Of a stretch of 14,287 nucleotides of DNA, positions 6,979 to 14,074 are shown in pieces (positions within the stretch are counted from its first letter, which is position 1; every line of letters begins with the position of its first letter). The stretch is from Xanthocytophaga sp031424975. GTDB taxonomy: Bacteria > Bacteroidota > Bacteroidia > Cytophagales > 172606-1. Both the position numbers and the translations under genes were made by a program. Under the pieces are notes generated by a model. It made no database searches, was not told the DNA's origin, and was given only the letters and a program-made list of their open reading frames with translations. Location of the stretch: NCBI GenBank assembly GCA_031424975.1, contig JANPIL010000052.1, positions 1 through 14,287 of the forward strand, in the 5' to 3' direction.

Positions 6979-7242
6979 ATGAACATTCATCTGACCAAAC
7001 ATTTCGAGGGGTACATCGCTGGCAAAGTCGAGTCGGGCAAGTATAACAATGCCAGTGAAGTGGTTCGCGCTGGGCTTCGCGCATTGGAGCAACAAGAAAA
7101 ACTATATCAACTCCGGCTGGAAGAGCTTCGCGCTGAGATTACCAAAGGGTTTGCCGGACCATTTGAGGACTTTGACCCTCAGGAAATCCGAACGATGGGT
7201 CGTCAGATGTTGGTCGCCCGAAACAGTGAACCGAAGTTGTAA
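6979..7242 (+). CDS. parD: ParD-family ribbon-helix-helix antitoxin
   Basis: An 87-aa antitoxin of a type II toxin-antitoxin pair. It would bind and neutralise the ParE toxin encoded next to it and, through its N-terminal ribbon-helix-helix dimer, repress the operon. The N-terminus has the ParD pattern: strand NIHLTKHFEGYI, then VESGKYNNASEVVRAGLRALEQQE, where SGKY-NASEVVRAGLR is the family hallmark. The C-terminal half (ITKGFAGPFEDFDPQEIRTMGRQML) is the expected toxin-wrapping segment. The stop TAA (7240-7242) shares its last A with the parE ATG, so the two are translationally coupled. A candidate promoter lies 30 bases upstream. ParD/CopG antitoxins are hard to subclassify, but the pairing with ParE makes the call firm. 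Confidence 0.88.
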   Translation: MNIHLTKHFEGYIAGKVESGKYNNASEVVRAGLRALEQQEKLYQLRLEELRAEITKGFAGPFEDFDPQEIRTMGRQMLVARNSEPKL

Positions 7243-7568
7243 TGGCAAAAGCCCTGCCTTCCTATCAACTCAGCCAGCTTGCCAAGCGTGATTTGGCTGG
7301 TATCTGGTCGTATTTGGTGGAAAATGCCGGTGAGCAAATTGCTGACCGGATGTTGTCCACTTTCACTGGTAGATTTGAGACACTGGCTAACAATCCGGGC
7401 ATGGGTCGCCCTCGTGAGGAGTTGCAGCGTGAGGAGTTGCAGCCAGGTTTGCGCAGTTTCCCGCTTAAGCCGTATGTTATTTTTTATCAACTCATTTCTG
7501 AGGATACTATTCAGATTGGTCGCATTTTGCATCAACGTCAGGACTTGGACAGTGCTTTTCAATCCTAA
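7242..7568 (+). CDS. parE: ParE/RelE-superfamily toxin with internal 5-residue duplication
   Basis: A 108-aa toxin, partner of the ParD gene that it overlaps by one base. ParE toxins usually poison DNA gyrase, while RelE relatives cut mRNA; the sequence fits ParE better. The family pattern is clear: YQLSQLAKRDLAGIWSYLVENAGEQIADRML (N-terminal strand and two helices), FETLANNPGMGRPREEL, then PGLRSFPLKPYVIFYQL and IQIGRILHQRQDL. Between the GRP motif and PGLRSFP the usual single REEL-type linker is present as REELQ-REELQ (residues 58-67), caused by a perfect 15-base tandem duplication at 7413-7442. The reading frame is kept. The duplicated loop comes just before the conserved strand region, so activity could be altered. 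The gene ends at TAA 7566-7568, directly followed in frame by the higB relic. Confidence 0.88.
   Translation: MAKALPSYQLSQLAKRDLAGIWSYLVENAGEQIADRMLSTFTGRFETLANNPGMGRPREELQREELQPGLRSFPLKPYVIFYQLISEDTIQIGRILHQRQDLDSAFQS
7413..7442 (+). repeat. Perfect 15-bp tandem duplication within parE
   Basis: The 15-mer CGTGAGGAGTTGCAG occurs twice in a row (7413-7427 and 7428-7442) without a mismatch and codes for REELQ twice. Complete identity, including all codon third positions, indicates a recent slippage duplication. Confidence 0.95.
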
Positions 7569-7643
7569 TGGTTAAACCGGTACGTCACCTTCCGGTTTGA
7601 TGGCGAGAATGCCGACGACGTGGACTATGCGGACTACCACTGA
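7569..7643 (+). pseudogene. higB: 3' relic of a higB toxin gene
   Basis: Directly after the parE stop, in the same frame, there are 24 open codons ending in TGA (7641-7643): WLNR followed by YVTFRFDGENADDVDYADYH. This is the characteristic C-terminus of HigB toxins of the RelE-like family, which typically end in a pattern like RITFRFEDGDAYDVDYxDYH. The roughly 70 residues that should come before it are missing; parE coding sequence occupies the position. The intact higA-type antitoxin begins 80 bases downstream, where the partner of a higB gene belongs. I conclude that a higBA operon lost the 5' part of higB when parDE was joined to it. The relic has no start of its own. A decoy or read-through product cannot be excluded. 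Confidence 0.75.
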
Positions 7644-7664
7644 GTAGCCGCCACTGGGTAGCCT
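7637..7664 (+). repeat. Imperfect 14-bp tandem repeat across the higB stop
   Basis: CCACTGAGTAGCCG (7637-7650) is followed by CCACTGGGTAGCCT (7651-7664), 12 of 14 identical. The first copy contains the higB-relic stop codon. Overlapping it, GCGG-A-CTAC (7630-7638) can pair with GTAGCCGC (7644-7651). It may be a duplication scar or part of a higA operator; the sequence does not decide. Confidence 0.5.
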
Positions 7665-7723
7665 CAAAACCGGTAGTTCCGCCAATTGCACACAATTACC
7701 GAACACATTCAAAATCCACAAAC

Positions 7724-8032
7724 ATGCCCATGTTCAACCCCGCCCATCCGGGCGAACTGATCCGCGAGACCCTGAAAGCGTTGCGGGAGGAGAGTGGCGG
7801 CAAGCTGACCGTCGGCGAAGTGGCCGACGATTTGGGCACCACCCGCAAGACGCTTTCGGCCATTATCAACGGCAAGCAGGGTGTCACGCCTGAAATGGCC
7901 CTGCGACTGGCCAAGGCATTCGGCAACACCACGCCCGGGTTCTGGCTGCGGCTGCAGGGGAATTATGATTTGGCCAAGGCCCGCCAGCGGGTGGATGTGC
8001 ATTCGCTGCGGGCTTTCTGGCAGCCCGCCTGA
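7724..8032 (+). CDS. higA: HigA-family antitoxin (XRE helix-turn-helix), toxin partner broken
   Basis: A 102-aa DNA-binding antitoxin. It opens with the HigA signature (MFNPAHPGELIRETL) and has an XRE-type helix-turn-helix at about 30-51 (TVGEVADDLGTTRKTLSAIINGKQGV), followed by TPEMALRLAKAFGNTTPGFWLRLQGNYDL, the conserved C-terminal half of HigA. Length and pattern are complete. A second ATG at 7730 is an equally possible start; no Shine-Dalgarno separates them. HigA normally lies behind higB and represses the higBA promoter. Here only the last 20-odd codons of higB remain (7569-7643), so this is an orphan antitoxin. It may now be co-transcribed with parDE as a three-gene unit, act as a regulator elsewhere, or protect against a chromosomal HigB. 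A 6-bp hairpin (ACGCGG-AAG-CCGCGT, 8032-8046) overlaps its stop. Confidence 0.9.
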   Translation: MPMFNPAHPGELIRETLKALREESGGKLTVGEVADDLGTTRKTLSAIINGKQGVTPEMALRLAKAFGNTTPGFWLRLQGNYDLAKARQRVDVHSLRAFWQPA

Positions 8033-8272
8033 CGCGGAAGCCGCGTTCTGTTAACATACAAACATTGGATGAATCAAAAGCCCGTTAAGCCAATATCCAT
8101 GCCCGGAGGCCGCATGACAACCGCCGAGGGGATTGCCCTAATGGTGGTTTTCGGCTGTTGCCAAACCCGAGCCACACCACCGGACTGCTCATCTGCCCGG
8201 CTGGTGGGTACGTGCATCTGGGCCAGGCTTTGTAATCGGGAGTCTTATGGCCAGACAGGCTTATCGAGGCTG
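8033..8272. other. Convergent intergenic region (higA / propeller lipoprotein)
   Basis: No convincing gene. A plus-strand frame beginning at 8069 has no family resemblance and runs on as antisense of the propeller gene. Two hairpins could end transcription from both sides: ACGCGG-AAG-CCGCGT at 8032-8046, followed by TTCTGTT, and CACCACCGG (8175-8183) with CCGG-C-TGGTG (8197-8206), a 9-bp stem with one bulged C. The latter has no T-tract. This is the junction between the toxin-antitoxin segment and the minus-strand glycan cluster. Confidence 0.5.
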
Positions 8273-9358
8273 TTATTTAAGTGGTACCTGCACGTTGTAG
8301 GAACTGGTCTGATCGATGGTGGTGGCCAGAAACAAAACGGCGGGTTTACCCTTTTCGAACCAGAGCTGCGGGCGTTCAAGGTAACCAACCGGCTCCACCG
8401 GCCCATCGGCCCAGTTGATCTGAAGCGTTGAAACCAGAGGGTGTCTGGCCAGATTCCAGTCGAATCCATCCCTGGATTCAAACAGCACCAGCGAACGGCC
8501 CGCCGGGGTAAACGCGCCGTGCATATCCTTGACAATGGCCCGGTAGCGGTCGCCCTGGTACCAGATAAACGGGTCTTCGGCCGGGAAATCAGTGCCCTTC
8601 GCGTTGAAAACCGTTTGGGGGTATTTGGTAAACGGCCCCGTCGGACTATCAGCCGTGGCTACCATATGAACGACCGGCCCACCAAATATACCCGGCCGCT
8701 TTTTGCCAACGGCTTTGTAGACCATCAGAAACCCACCGTCTGGCCGCTGCGCGATGGATGGATTGCTGGTCATCAGGGCGTCAGGGGCCAGTGAATCCGG
8801 GCTTACACCGATGAGCGGGGTATCGGTTCGTTTCCAGGGGCCGCCGGGTTTATCGGCTACGGCTACGCCAATGCGTTGGTTGTTGCGATGGGTGAAGTTG
8901 AGTGCTTTCATGTTCTTCCCGTCGCCGGTATTGCCCATATAATAAAGGTAGTATTTACCCCTGAACGCATGTACCGTTGGGTTGTGCGTACACAGGCCAT
9001 CCCAGAACCGGGCTCCGCGGGCGGGCAGGGCAACATCCTGAAATGTGTAAGGTCCGAGTGGGTCTTTGGCCGTAGCGTGGGCAACCTCCGAATGAGTCAC
9101 CCAGGCATTGAAGCCCAACGCACGTTTCCAGCGCGAATAGTACAGGTGACAGGTGCCATCCTGGCCGCGCACCATCGTACCACACCAGATGAAGTAAGCC
9201 GAATCGCGCACGACCGCGCTGGTGGGCACGGGCTTCAGCATGGCATTCAAATTGAAGTCTGCCTCGTTTCCTGACTGATCGGAAGACGCTGTCCGGCAGC
9301 CCGAAAGGGCGGAAAATCCTATAAAAAACAGTGCAAAAATTCGATAAGTAACGTTCAT
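8273..9358 (-). CDS. Five-bladed beta-propeller glycosidase-like lipoprotein (GH43-like)
   Basis: A 361-aa lipoprotein. The start at 9358 gives MNVTYRIFALFFIGFSALSGC, a signal peptide with lipobox LSGC and acylated Cys21; the frame is open upstream to 9475, but that part overlaps the preceding gene. The mature protein repeats a propeller-blade pattern: WCGTMVRGQDGTCHLYYSRW (59-78), THNPTVHAFRGKYYLYYMGN (124-143), SNPSIAQRPDGGFLMVYKA (198-216), EDPFIWYQGDRYRAIVKD (261-278) and ERPQLWFEKGKPAVLFLAT (328-346). This is the signature of the five-bladed families GH43/GH117/GH130 and of proteins loosely annotated as sucrase. Acidic residues in the blade openings (Asp262, Glu328) are candidates for catalysis, but the second and third blades begin with Asn-Pro rather than Asp-Pro, so the exact family and activity are open. 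It starts 10 bases after the GH9-like stop and is therefore in the same operon, last in order. Confidence 0.8.
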   Translation of the reverse strand: MNVTYRIFALFFIGFSALSGCRTASSDQSGNEADFNLNAMLKPVPTSAVVRDSAYFIWCGTMVRGQDGTCHLYYSRWKRALGFNAWVTHSEVAHATAKDPLGPYTFQDVALPARGARFWDGLCTHNPTVHAFRGKYYLYYMGNTGDGKNMKALNFTHRNNQRIGVAVADKPGGPWKRTDTPLIGVSPDSLAPDALMTSNPSIAQRPDGGFLMVYKAVGKKRPGIFGGPVVHMVATADSPTGPFTKYPQTVFNAKGTDFPAEDPFIWYQGDRYRAIVKDMHGAFTPAGRSLVLFESRDGFDWNLARHPLVSTLQINWADGPVEPVGYLERPQLWFEKGKPAVLFLATTIDQTSSYNVQVPLK

Positions 9359-9368
9359 TATCAATGGA

Positions 9369-11360
9369 TTAACGGATTTGAAGGGTTGTCTTGACGCCCA
9401 GCCCCCAATAACCATAGGAGGCGGTAAGCTGCCTCGTCCCAGCCGATGGTAGCTTGTAACGCGCCGTGAAAACACCCGAATCAGGCGCGGTTTCCGCTAC
9501 AGGAACCTTAATGGTGTCTTTTCCACCGAGATGCACCAGCACCCAGCCGGCCTCGGTTTTTGTGGGGTCCAGGTTGAGTGCCGCCGTCAGTTCGAGCAGC
9601 ACCGTTTGGCTGCCTTTGGCAGTTTGAAGGACTTTTTTGCCCGCCCCATCCAGCACCCGGATCCGGTATGTACCCAGCGGAGCAAAGGTGAGCGTAGCCA
9701 TCCAGCCCCGGTTCGAGATGGCCCAGCCTTCGGTGGCGTAGGCATCCTGGCCGATGTGGTCGCCTTTCGTGGCTGTTGAGTCGGAGGTAGCGGACGACGT
9801 GCCTGGCCGGGGAAACTGCCCGTCGAGCGGGGTGCCGTCGAGGGTACCGCGAACCTTGCCGAGCCTGCCATAGCCGTTGGGGTGCGCTTTAGGCCAGCCA
9901 TTTTCTACGCCTTCCCAGTAGCCATTTATCGCCAGCCTTTCGTTGCTCTTGTTACTCAGGTGCGCCCCAACGGGGTTCAGGCCAAAGACAAAATTGACCT
10001 GCGACCAGCCAATGTCGCGTAGTTCACGGTCGTTCAGCAAATGGGCCACGGCAAACATAGAGCCGCCCAGCGCGGGTGCTCCGCCCAGTTCTTTGGTTTT
10101 TGGGTGCGCCCATTCCGTATCACTATGCACCCGGTAATGCCAGAAGTTGGCCGTTTGCTGCTTCATGTGGTCGCGCCAGGCCATAAGCTTTTCGCGGGTG
10201 CCTTTGGGTGCTTTTTCGGGAGCAACGAGCAGAAAAAACGCCAGGGCCTGCGGGGTAATGTGTTCGGCATTCCGAATCCACCACATATGCCTGGGGTTGT
10301 TAAAATCCCAGTTTTTGATGATGTCTTCGGCACTTTCCTGCGCCCAGCGAAGGTACTGGCCGGGTTGTCCGTCTGCTTCTTCCTTTTCGGAGAGATACAT
10401 GAAAAGGTTGCTGAACACCGACTGCCCGTATGCATTGCCCATCTCGCTGAACTCCTGAAAACCTTCATCGGTCCATTTCGTGCTTTGCGTCCAGCGGCGA
10501 ACCACCTTGTGCCGGTCATAAGCGCGCCAGCGTTTGCGGCACTCGTCGCGGTATTTCATGTATGTTGCCCTGGGCAGATACGGCTTCAGAAAACTGTGGT
10601 AGCCCGCGCAAACGGCTGCCAGTTGGTCGAGCGTATTCCAGTAATCGTAGTTCATGCGCGGCTGACCTTCGTAGCCCAGTGTGCCATGCCGCTTGGCCAC
10701 CGGGCCGTTGTACTCGACGTGGCCATAGGCAAATTCCCCATGCCAGAGAATCAGGTCAATCAGGTCAGCCGTTTTCTTGTTGCCCAGTTCAGTCGTCCAA
10801 CGGTCAAATAAGGCGGGGTTGGCCGCATAGAAAAGCGTTTCAAAGGTTGTTTCCAGCCCGTATGCGCCCTGATCGCGGGAGGGCCCCCCACCGTACACTT
10901 GTGCTTCATTTGAGTGAACGGGGTCTTCGGAGCCGCGCACATCGACAAAGAAGTCGTAGGCCAGCTTGGATGAAATTCCTTCAATCAGGTGACCGGCAAT
11001 GCGGAAAGGCACCGATGGCTCCCGCCCTTGCACCGACACCACATACTCGGCAGTAGCGTCCCTAGGGTCAAAATTCGAGAAGTCGCCCGCCCGGTTGCTG
11101 AGGGTTCCGGCATAAACAACCGCCTTGTCAGACAGGCGGATAAGTTGAAACGGGGTCCCGTCGGGGGCCTGGTAGCACACAAACCGCTTTGCCTCGCCCC
11201 GGTTGTAGCCTGCCTGGTTGACCAGCGGAATAGCCAGCGGATCATACTGCGCCAGGCAAACCGGACCGGCAACGAGCATAGAGACCGTCAGCAAACAGCG
11301 TAACGTCATTGTTTGTAAAGCCGCCCGTGACCTGGGCCAGGCTAGTTTTAATATCTTCAT
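9369..11360 (-). CDS. Divergent GH9-like glycoside hydrolase with N-terminal cellulase-type Ig domain
   Basis: A 663-aa exported protein. The n-region is long; the hydrophobic core and cleavage site (CLLTVSMLVAGPVCLA-Q, about 22-38) show Sec export. An internal ATG at residue 18 would give a more usual signal peptide. Residues about 43-122 match the cellulase N-terminal Ig-like domain (IPLVNQAGYNRGEAKRFVCYQ; YAGTLSNRAGDFSNFDP; PFRIA). Residues 128-560 look like the alpha/alpha-barrel of family GH9: KLAYDFFVDVRGSED, RDQGAYGLETTFETLFYAANP, ALGGSMFAVAHLLNDRELRDIGWSQVNFVFGLNPVG, and YATEGWAISNRGWMATLTF near 541-559, where Glu544 would be the catalytic acid. The usual DAGDYGK motif appears only as DQGAYGL (163-169) and the HHR motif is not seen, so it is a divergent member that may act on something other than cellulose. 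Residues 565-663 form a beta-rich tail. It precedes the propeller lipoprotein gene by 10 bases. Confidence 0.8.
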   Translation of the reverse strand: MKILKLAWPRSRAALQTMTLRCLLTVSMLVAGPVCLAQYDPLAIPLVNQAGYNRGEAKRFVCYQAPDGTPFQLIRLSDKAVVYAGTLSNRAGDFSNFDPRDATAEYVVSVQGREPSVPFRIAGHLIEGISSKLAYDFFVDVRGSEDPVHSNEAQVYGGGPSRDQGAYGLETTFETLFYAANPALFDRWTTELGNKKTADLIDLILWHGEFAYGHVEYNGPVAKRHGTLGYEGQPRMNYDYWNTLDQLAAVCAGYHSFLKPYLPRATYMKYRDECRKRWRAYDRHKVVRRWTQSTKWTDEGFQEFSEMGNAYGQSVFSNLFMYLSEKEEADGQPGQYLRWAQESAEDIIKNWDFNNPRHMWWIRNAEHITPQALAFFLLVAPEKAPKGTREKLMAWRDHMKQQTANFWHYRVHSDTEWAHPKTKELGGAPALGGSMFAVAHLLNDRELRDIGWSQVNFVFGLNPVGAHLSNKSNERLAINGYWEGVENGWPKAHPNGYGRLGKVRGTLDGTPLDGQFPRPGTSSATSDSTATKGDHIGQDAYATEGWAISNRGWMATLTFAPLGTYRIRVLDGAGKKVLQTAKGSQTVLLELTAALNLDPTKTEAGWVLVHLGGKDTIKVPVAETAPDSGVFTARYKLPSAGTRQLTASYGYWGLGVKTTLQIR

Positions 11361-11598
11361 TTCAATTGGTTATAAATGATCAGGTACTGAATTGTACCGC
11401 TGAAATTTTTCATCTGCCGGCTTTCGCGGCCAGTTTTGCCAACCCGCACCTCCTTATCGCCAACGGCTTTGAAATCTTTTCGTGAAGATGGTTCTCTGCC
11501 TGTCAGTTTGGTTCCAAAGACAACCGTTCAGCAGTCAACAGTTATCGGGTAACAGAAGCTTGCAGCGTAATTTGCCAGGAGCAAGCACCAATGGCTTA
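11361..11598. other. Intergenic spacer, oxidoreductase to GH9-like gene
   Basis: A 238-base gap between two minus-strand genes. I see no open frame of note, no strong hairpin with a T-tract and no good TTTG/TAnnTTTG promoter on the minus strand. The two genes may still be co-transcribed, or the GH9-like gene may have its own promoter. Confidence 0.4.
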
Positions 11599-13896
11599 TT
11601 ATTCGTAGCACCGTATCTCCAGCAATGACGCAGGGGCCGCGCCGGGTCTGGGTTTAATATGGACATGCAGGCTTCTGGTTTCTACCGGCTTGTCGAACCG
11701 GATGATTCGCTGGGTCAGGTAGTTATCCGTCTGTTCGTGAATGCGTTCATTCCGGTCGTTGCACAGCACAAAATCACGGACACAGAAGGGGACAACTGTT
11801 TCGGGATGCGTCATCAGGACGGACTCAAGCGGGTGGTCGAAATCGGTGTCAAAATGGAGCACCACTTCCCGGATCAGTTTCGGGCTGTCCCACTGTATGG
11901 TTAAGGTAGGGTTCGTATCACCAGTGTCAGCGACCCAGGCGTTGGGCTGGCGGGTGGGCCGCTGAATGCCATTGCGGATGTTGTCTACCCCAAAAGGCCG
12001 AAGCCCAGGTTCACATCGGAGGGCGATATTGTGGCCGTTGGGCCGGCGTTCAGGGGTCCAGAACTCAAAGGCATCCATGCCGATGTCATCCGTGGGGGTC
12101 TGCCTGCCATAGTTCGAGACGGCCGGATTAGTCTTGTTAAAGACCGATAGCAGCCCCGTAACCCGCAACTGACTGCCCTGCACCGAAACGGCTTCATTCT
12201 GCATAAAACAAATAAAGGCGTAGGTTGTATCGGTTATCGATGAGTCGAAGCGCAGGCTAACGGATTGATTGCCGCTACGAAGGATAATCTGTTTGGTTTC
12301 CAGCGTCACATCGGGCGTATGGTTGTCGGGACGGCTGCTCCGGCGGAGTTCGACGGTGAGCGTGGTGGCCTCATCGGCGGTAGCCCAAAATGTCAGTTGT
12401 GGTACGGGTCCGGGTGTCAGGGGCAGCATCTGGGCCGCCGGATGATGCAGCCGGATCAGCGGTCCGTCGGGCGGCAGTTCAGTCAGTACCAGTTCACTCG
12501 ATGCCGACAACCGGGCCTGATGGACCAGATTGTGTTCATCCTTTAACCGAAGGCCGGGAATATGCTGGCCCGTCTTCATCAGTTCGGTCTGTAGCGTGTT
12601 GAGCCGGGAGCCGGTAAGCGCAGCCGGACCTACCTGATGCCTGGTGCAGATGGCCGCGGCCATGCCCACGGCCTGCCCCACGTAGGCACTCGTACCCATC
12701 ACCCGGGACGAACCAAAAGCCACGTGCGACGCGCTGATGATGCGGCCCGCCAGAAACAGGTTAGCCACGTTGCGGCTATAAAGGCACCGGTACGGAATGG
12801 GGTAAATGCCTTTGCTATGCCACTGATTGCAGCCCGGTTTTTCGCTGAATACCCCATCGGCAGGGTGCAGGTCAATGGACCAGCCGCCAAAAGCCACCGC
12901 GTCGTCGTGGGTACGTTGTTCCACAATATCCTGCTGGGTCAGCATGTAATCTCCCTCGAACCGGCGGCTTTCCCGTTTGCCGGGAATCTGCCCGACCCAT
13001 TCGAGGGTCAGGTTCCCGGCCTCCGGAAACCGGCCGGAGTTTTTGATGTAGTTCCAGACGCCGTACACTACTTTCCAGAGTTCCCACTTGATGGTTTCCG
13101 TGTCGTGAACCGTATCCAGCCGCCCGCCGTATTCAATCCACCACAGCCGGCAACCGTAATCGTTGACGTTGAAGGAGCGAAAGCGGGGAATCCGGGTAAT
13201 AATGTCATCCAACGCGTAGGCCGGGGGCACAAACCGGACCGGTTTGCCCGTGTCTTTTGAATAGAAATACATCGAGTGGCCCAGCAGTTCTCCGTAATCG
13301 GCCGAAGGAGCAAACTTTTCCCCGAACTCCTCTTTCGATTCGGCCCCCATCCGAAAGGCCGCACCCGCCTGAAATGCCAGGATGCCATCGCCGGAAGCAT
13401 CGCAAAAAAGCGGAGCGGTCAATTCGTAGGCAGTGCTGTTTTGTGAACAGAAAGCCCGCACCGAGCGGATGGTATTGCCAGTTGTGCCCTGGCCGGATAT
13501 ACCCATCTCCACCTCATACACCGCCGTATTGAGCAGGAGCGTGATGTTGGACTCCGCCATTATTTTTTCGAGCAGAATGGTATCGTAAATCAGGGCGTTG
13601 CCTTCGGGATTCCGGAAGAGGTTTTCGAGCAGCATTTCGTCGATAACGCCCCCTTCCCGCGCCCAGCGGTTGTTGTTGCCCATGTGCGAAGTGGCACCCA
13701 GCACCCACAGCCGAACCTCGCTCGACGAGTTACCGCCCAGCACCGGTCGGTCCTGCACCAGTAGGACCTTAATGCCCGCCCGGGCTGCCGTTAGCGCACC
13801 ACATACGCCGGAAAGTCCACCACCTACCACAATCAAATCGGCCTCGTGGCGAATGGTTTTTAGTGTTCGTTTATCAGTTGCTTGTTCGCGTATCAT
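11599..13896 (-). CDS. FAD-dependent oxidoreductase (PF12831-like) with C-terminal beta-sandwich
   Basis: A 765-aa flavoprotein. ATG 13896 is preferred; the frame extends eight codons further only to a TTG. FAD-binding features: DLIVVGGGLSGVCGALTAARAG at 20-41 (dinucleotide GxGxxG fold), LLVQDRPVLGGNSSSEVRLW at 45-64, CDASGDGILAFQAGA at 165-179, and the closing motif LFLAGRIISASHVAFGSSRV at 380-399 with GQAVGMAAA. The conserved middle stretch GQIPGKRESRRFEGDYMLTQQDI (302-324) is typical of PF12831-type proteins, some of which carry the label xanthan lyase in Bacteroidota. Residues about 480-765 are beta-rich; the last 110 (AWVADTGDTNPTLTIQWDSPKLIREVVLHFDTDFD onward) resemble a discoidin-like jelly roll. 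There is no signal peptide, so it is probably cytoplasmic. Substrate unknown; the neighbouring glycosidase-like genes suggest sugar oxidation. It is upstream of the GH9-like gene on the same strand. Confidence 0.85.
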   Translation of the reverse strand: MIREQATDKRTLKTIRHEADLIVVGGGLSGVCGALTAARAGIKVLLVQDRPVLGGNSSSEVRLWVLGATSHMGNNNRWAREGGVIDEMLLENLFRNPEGNALIYDTILLEKIMAESNITLLLNTAVYEVEMGISGQGTTGNTIRSVRAFCSQNSTAYELTAPLFCDASGDGILAFQAGAAFRMGAESKEEFGEKFAPSADYGELLGHSMYFYSKDTGKPVRFVPPAYALDDIITRIPRFRSFNVNDYGCRLWWIEYGGRLDTVHDTETIKWELWKVVYGVWNYIKNSGRFPEAGNLTLEWVGQIPGKRESRRFEGDYMLTQQDIVEQRTHDDAVAFGGWSIDLHPADGVFSEKPGCNQWHSKGIYPIPYRCLYSRNVANLFLAGRIISASHVAFGSSRVMGTSAYVGQAVGMAAAICTRHQVGPAALTGSRLNTLQTELMKTGQHIPGLRLKDEHNLVHQARLSASSELVLTELPPDGPLIRLHHPAAQMLPLTPGPVPQLTFWATADEATTLTVELRRSSRPDNHTPDVTLETKQIILRSGNQSVSLRFDSSITDTTYAFICFMQNEAVSVQGSQLRVTGLLSVFNKTNPAVSNYGRQTPTDDIGMDAFEFWTPERRPNGHNIALRCEPGLRPFGVDNIRNGIQRPTRQPNAWVADTGDTNPTLTIQWDSPKLIREVVLHFDTDFDHPLESVLMTHPETVVPFCVRDFVLCNDRNERIHEQTDNYLTQRIIRFDKPVETRSLHVHIKPRPGAAPASLLEIRCYE

Positions 13897-14074
13897 TGTA
13901 TGGGTCAATCGTTTAGGCAAGAATTGAAAAACCGGTTGGTCTGATGACTTAGACTGTCAATGTTTTGTCGGAATCACGTACCGGAAGGGTGGTATTGGCG
14001 CGCTGACCCGGCCGTAAAACAGGTTTAATTAGCAGGATTATTTCCGTTTTCGGGCCGTTTGGGCGTAAAGCCCT
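13897..14074. other. Intergenic spacer, membrane protein to oxidoreductase
   Basis: A 178-base gap on the minus strand. It holds only a 4-bp GGGC/GCCC stem right after the membrane-protein stop (about 14061-14073), too weak to call a terminator, and no clear promoter match before the oxidoreductase. Confidence 0.35.

Noticed and set aside
8069..8431. Plus-strand 120-residue open frame between higA and the propeller gene
   Set aside because: Its second half is antisense to the well-supported propeller lipoprotein and its first half shows no family pattern.
10041..10811. Plus-strand 256-residue open frame across the GH9-like gene
   Set aside because: It is a shadow frame opposite a gene with clear domain motifs and has no signal or family pattern of its own.
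12637..13260. Plus-strand 207-residue open frame across the oxidoreductase gene
   Set aside because: It is antisense to conserved FAD-protein motifs and looks like a GC-driven shadow frame.
14051..14074. Terminator after the membrane-protein fragment
   Set aside because: Only a 4-bp GGGC/GCCC stem without a T-tract; too weak to support.
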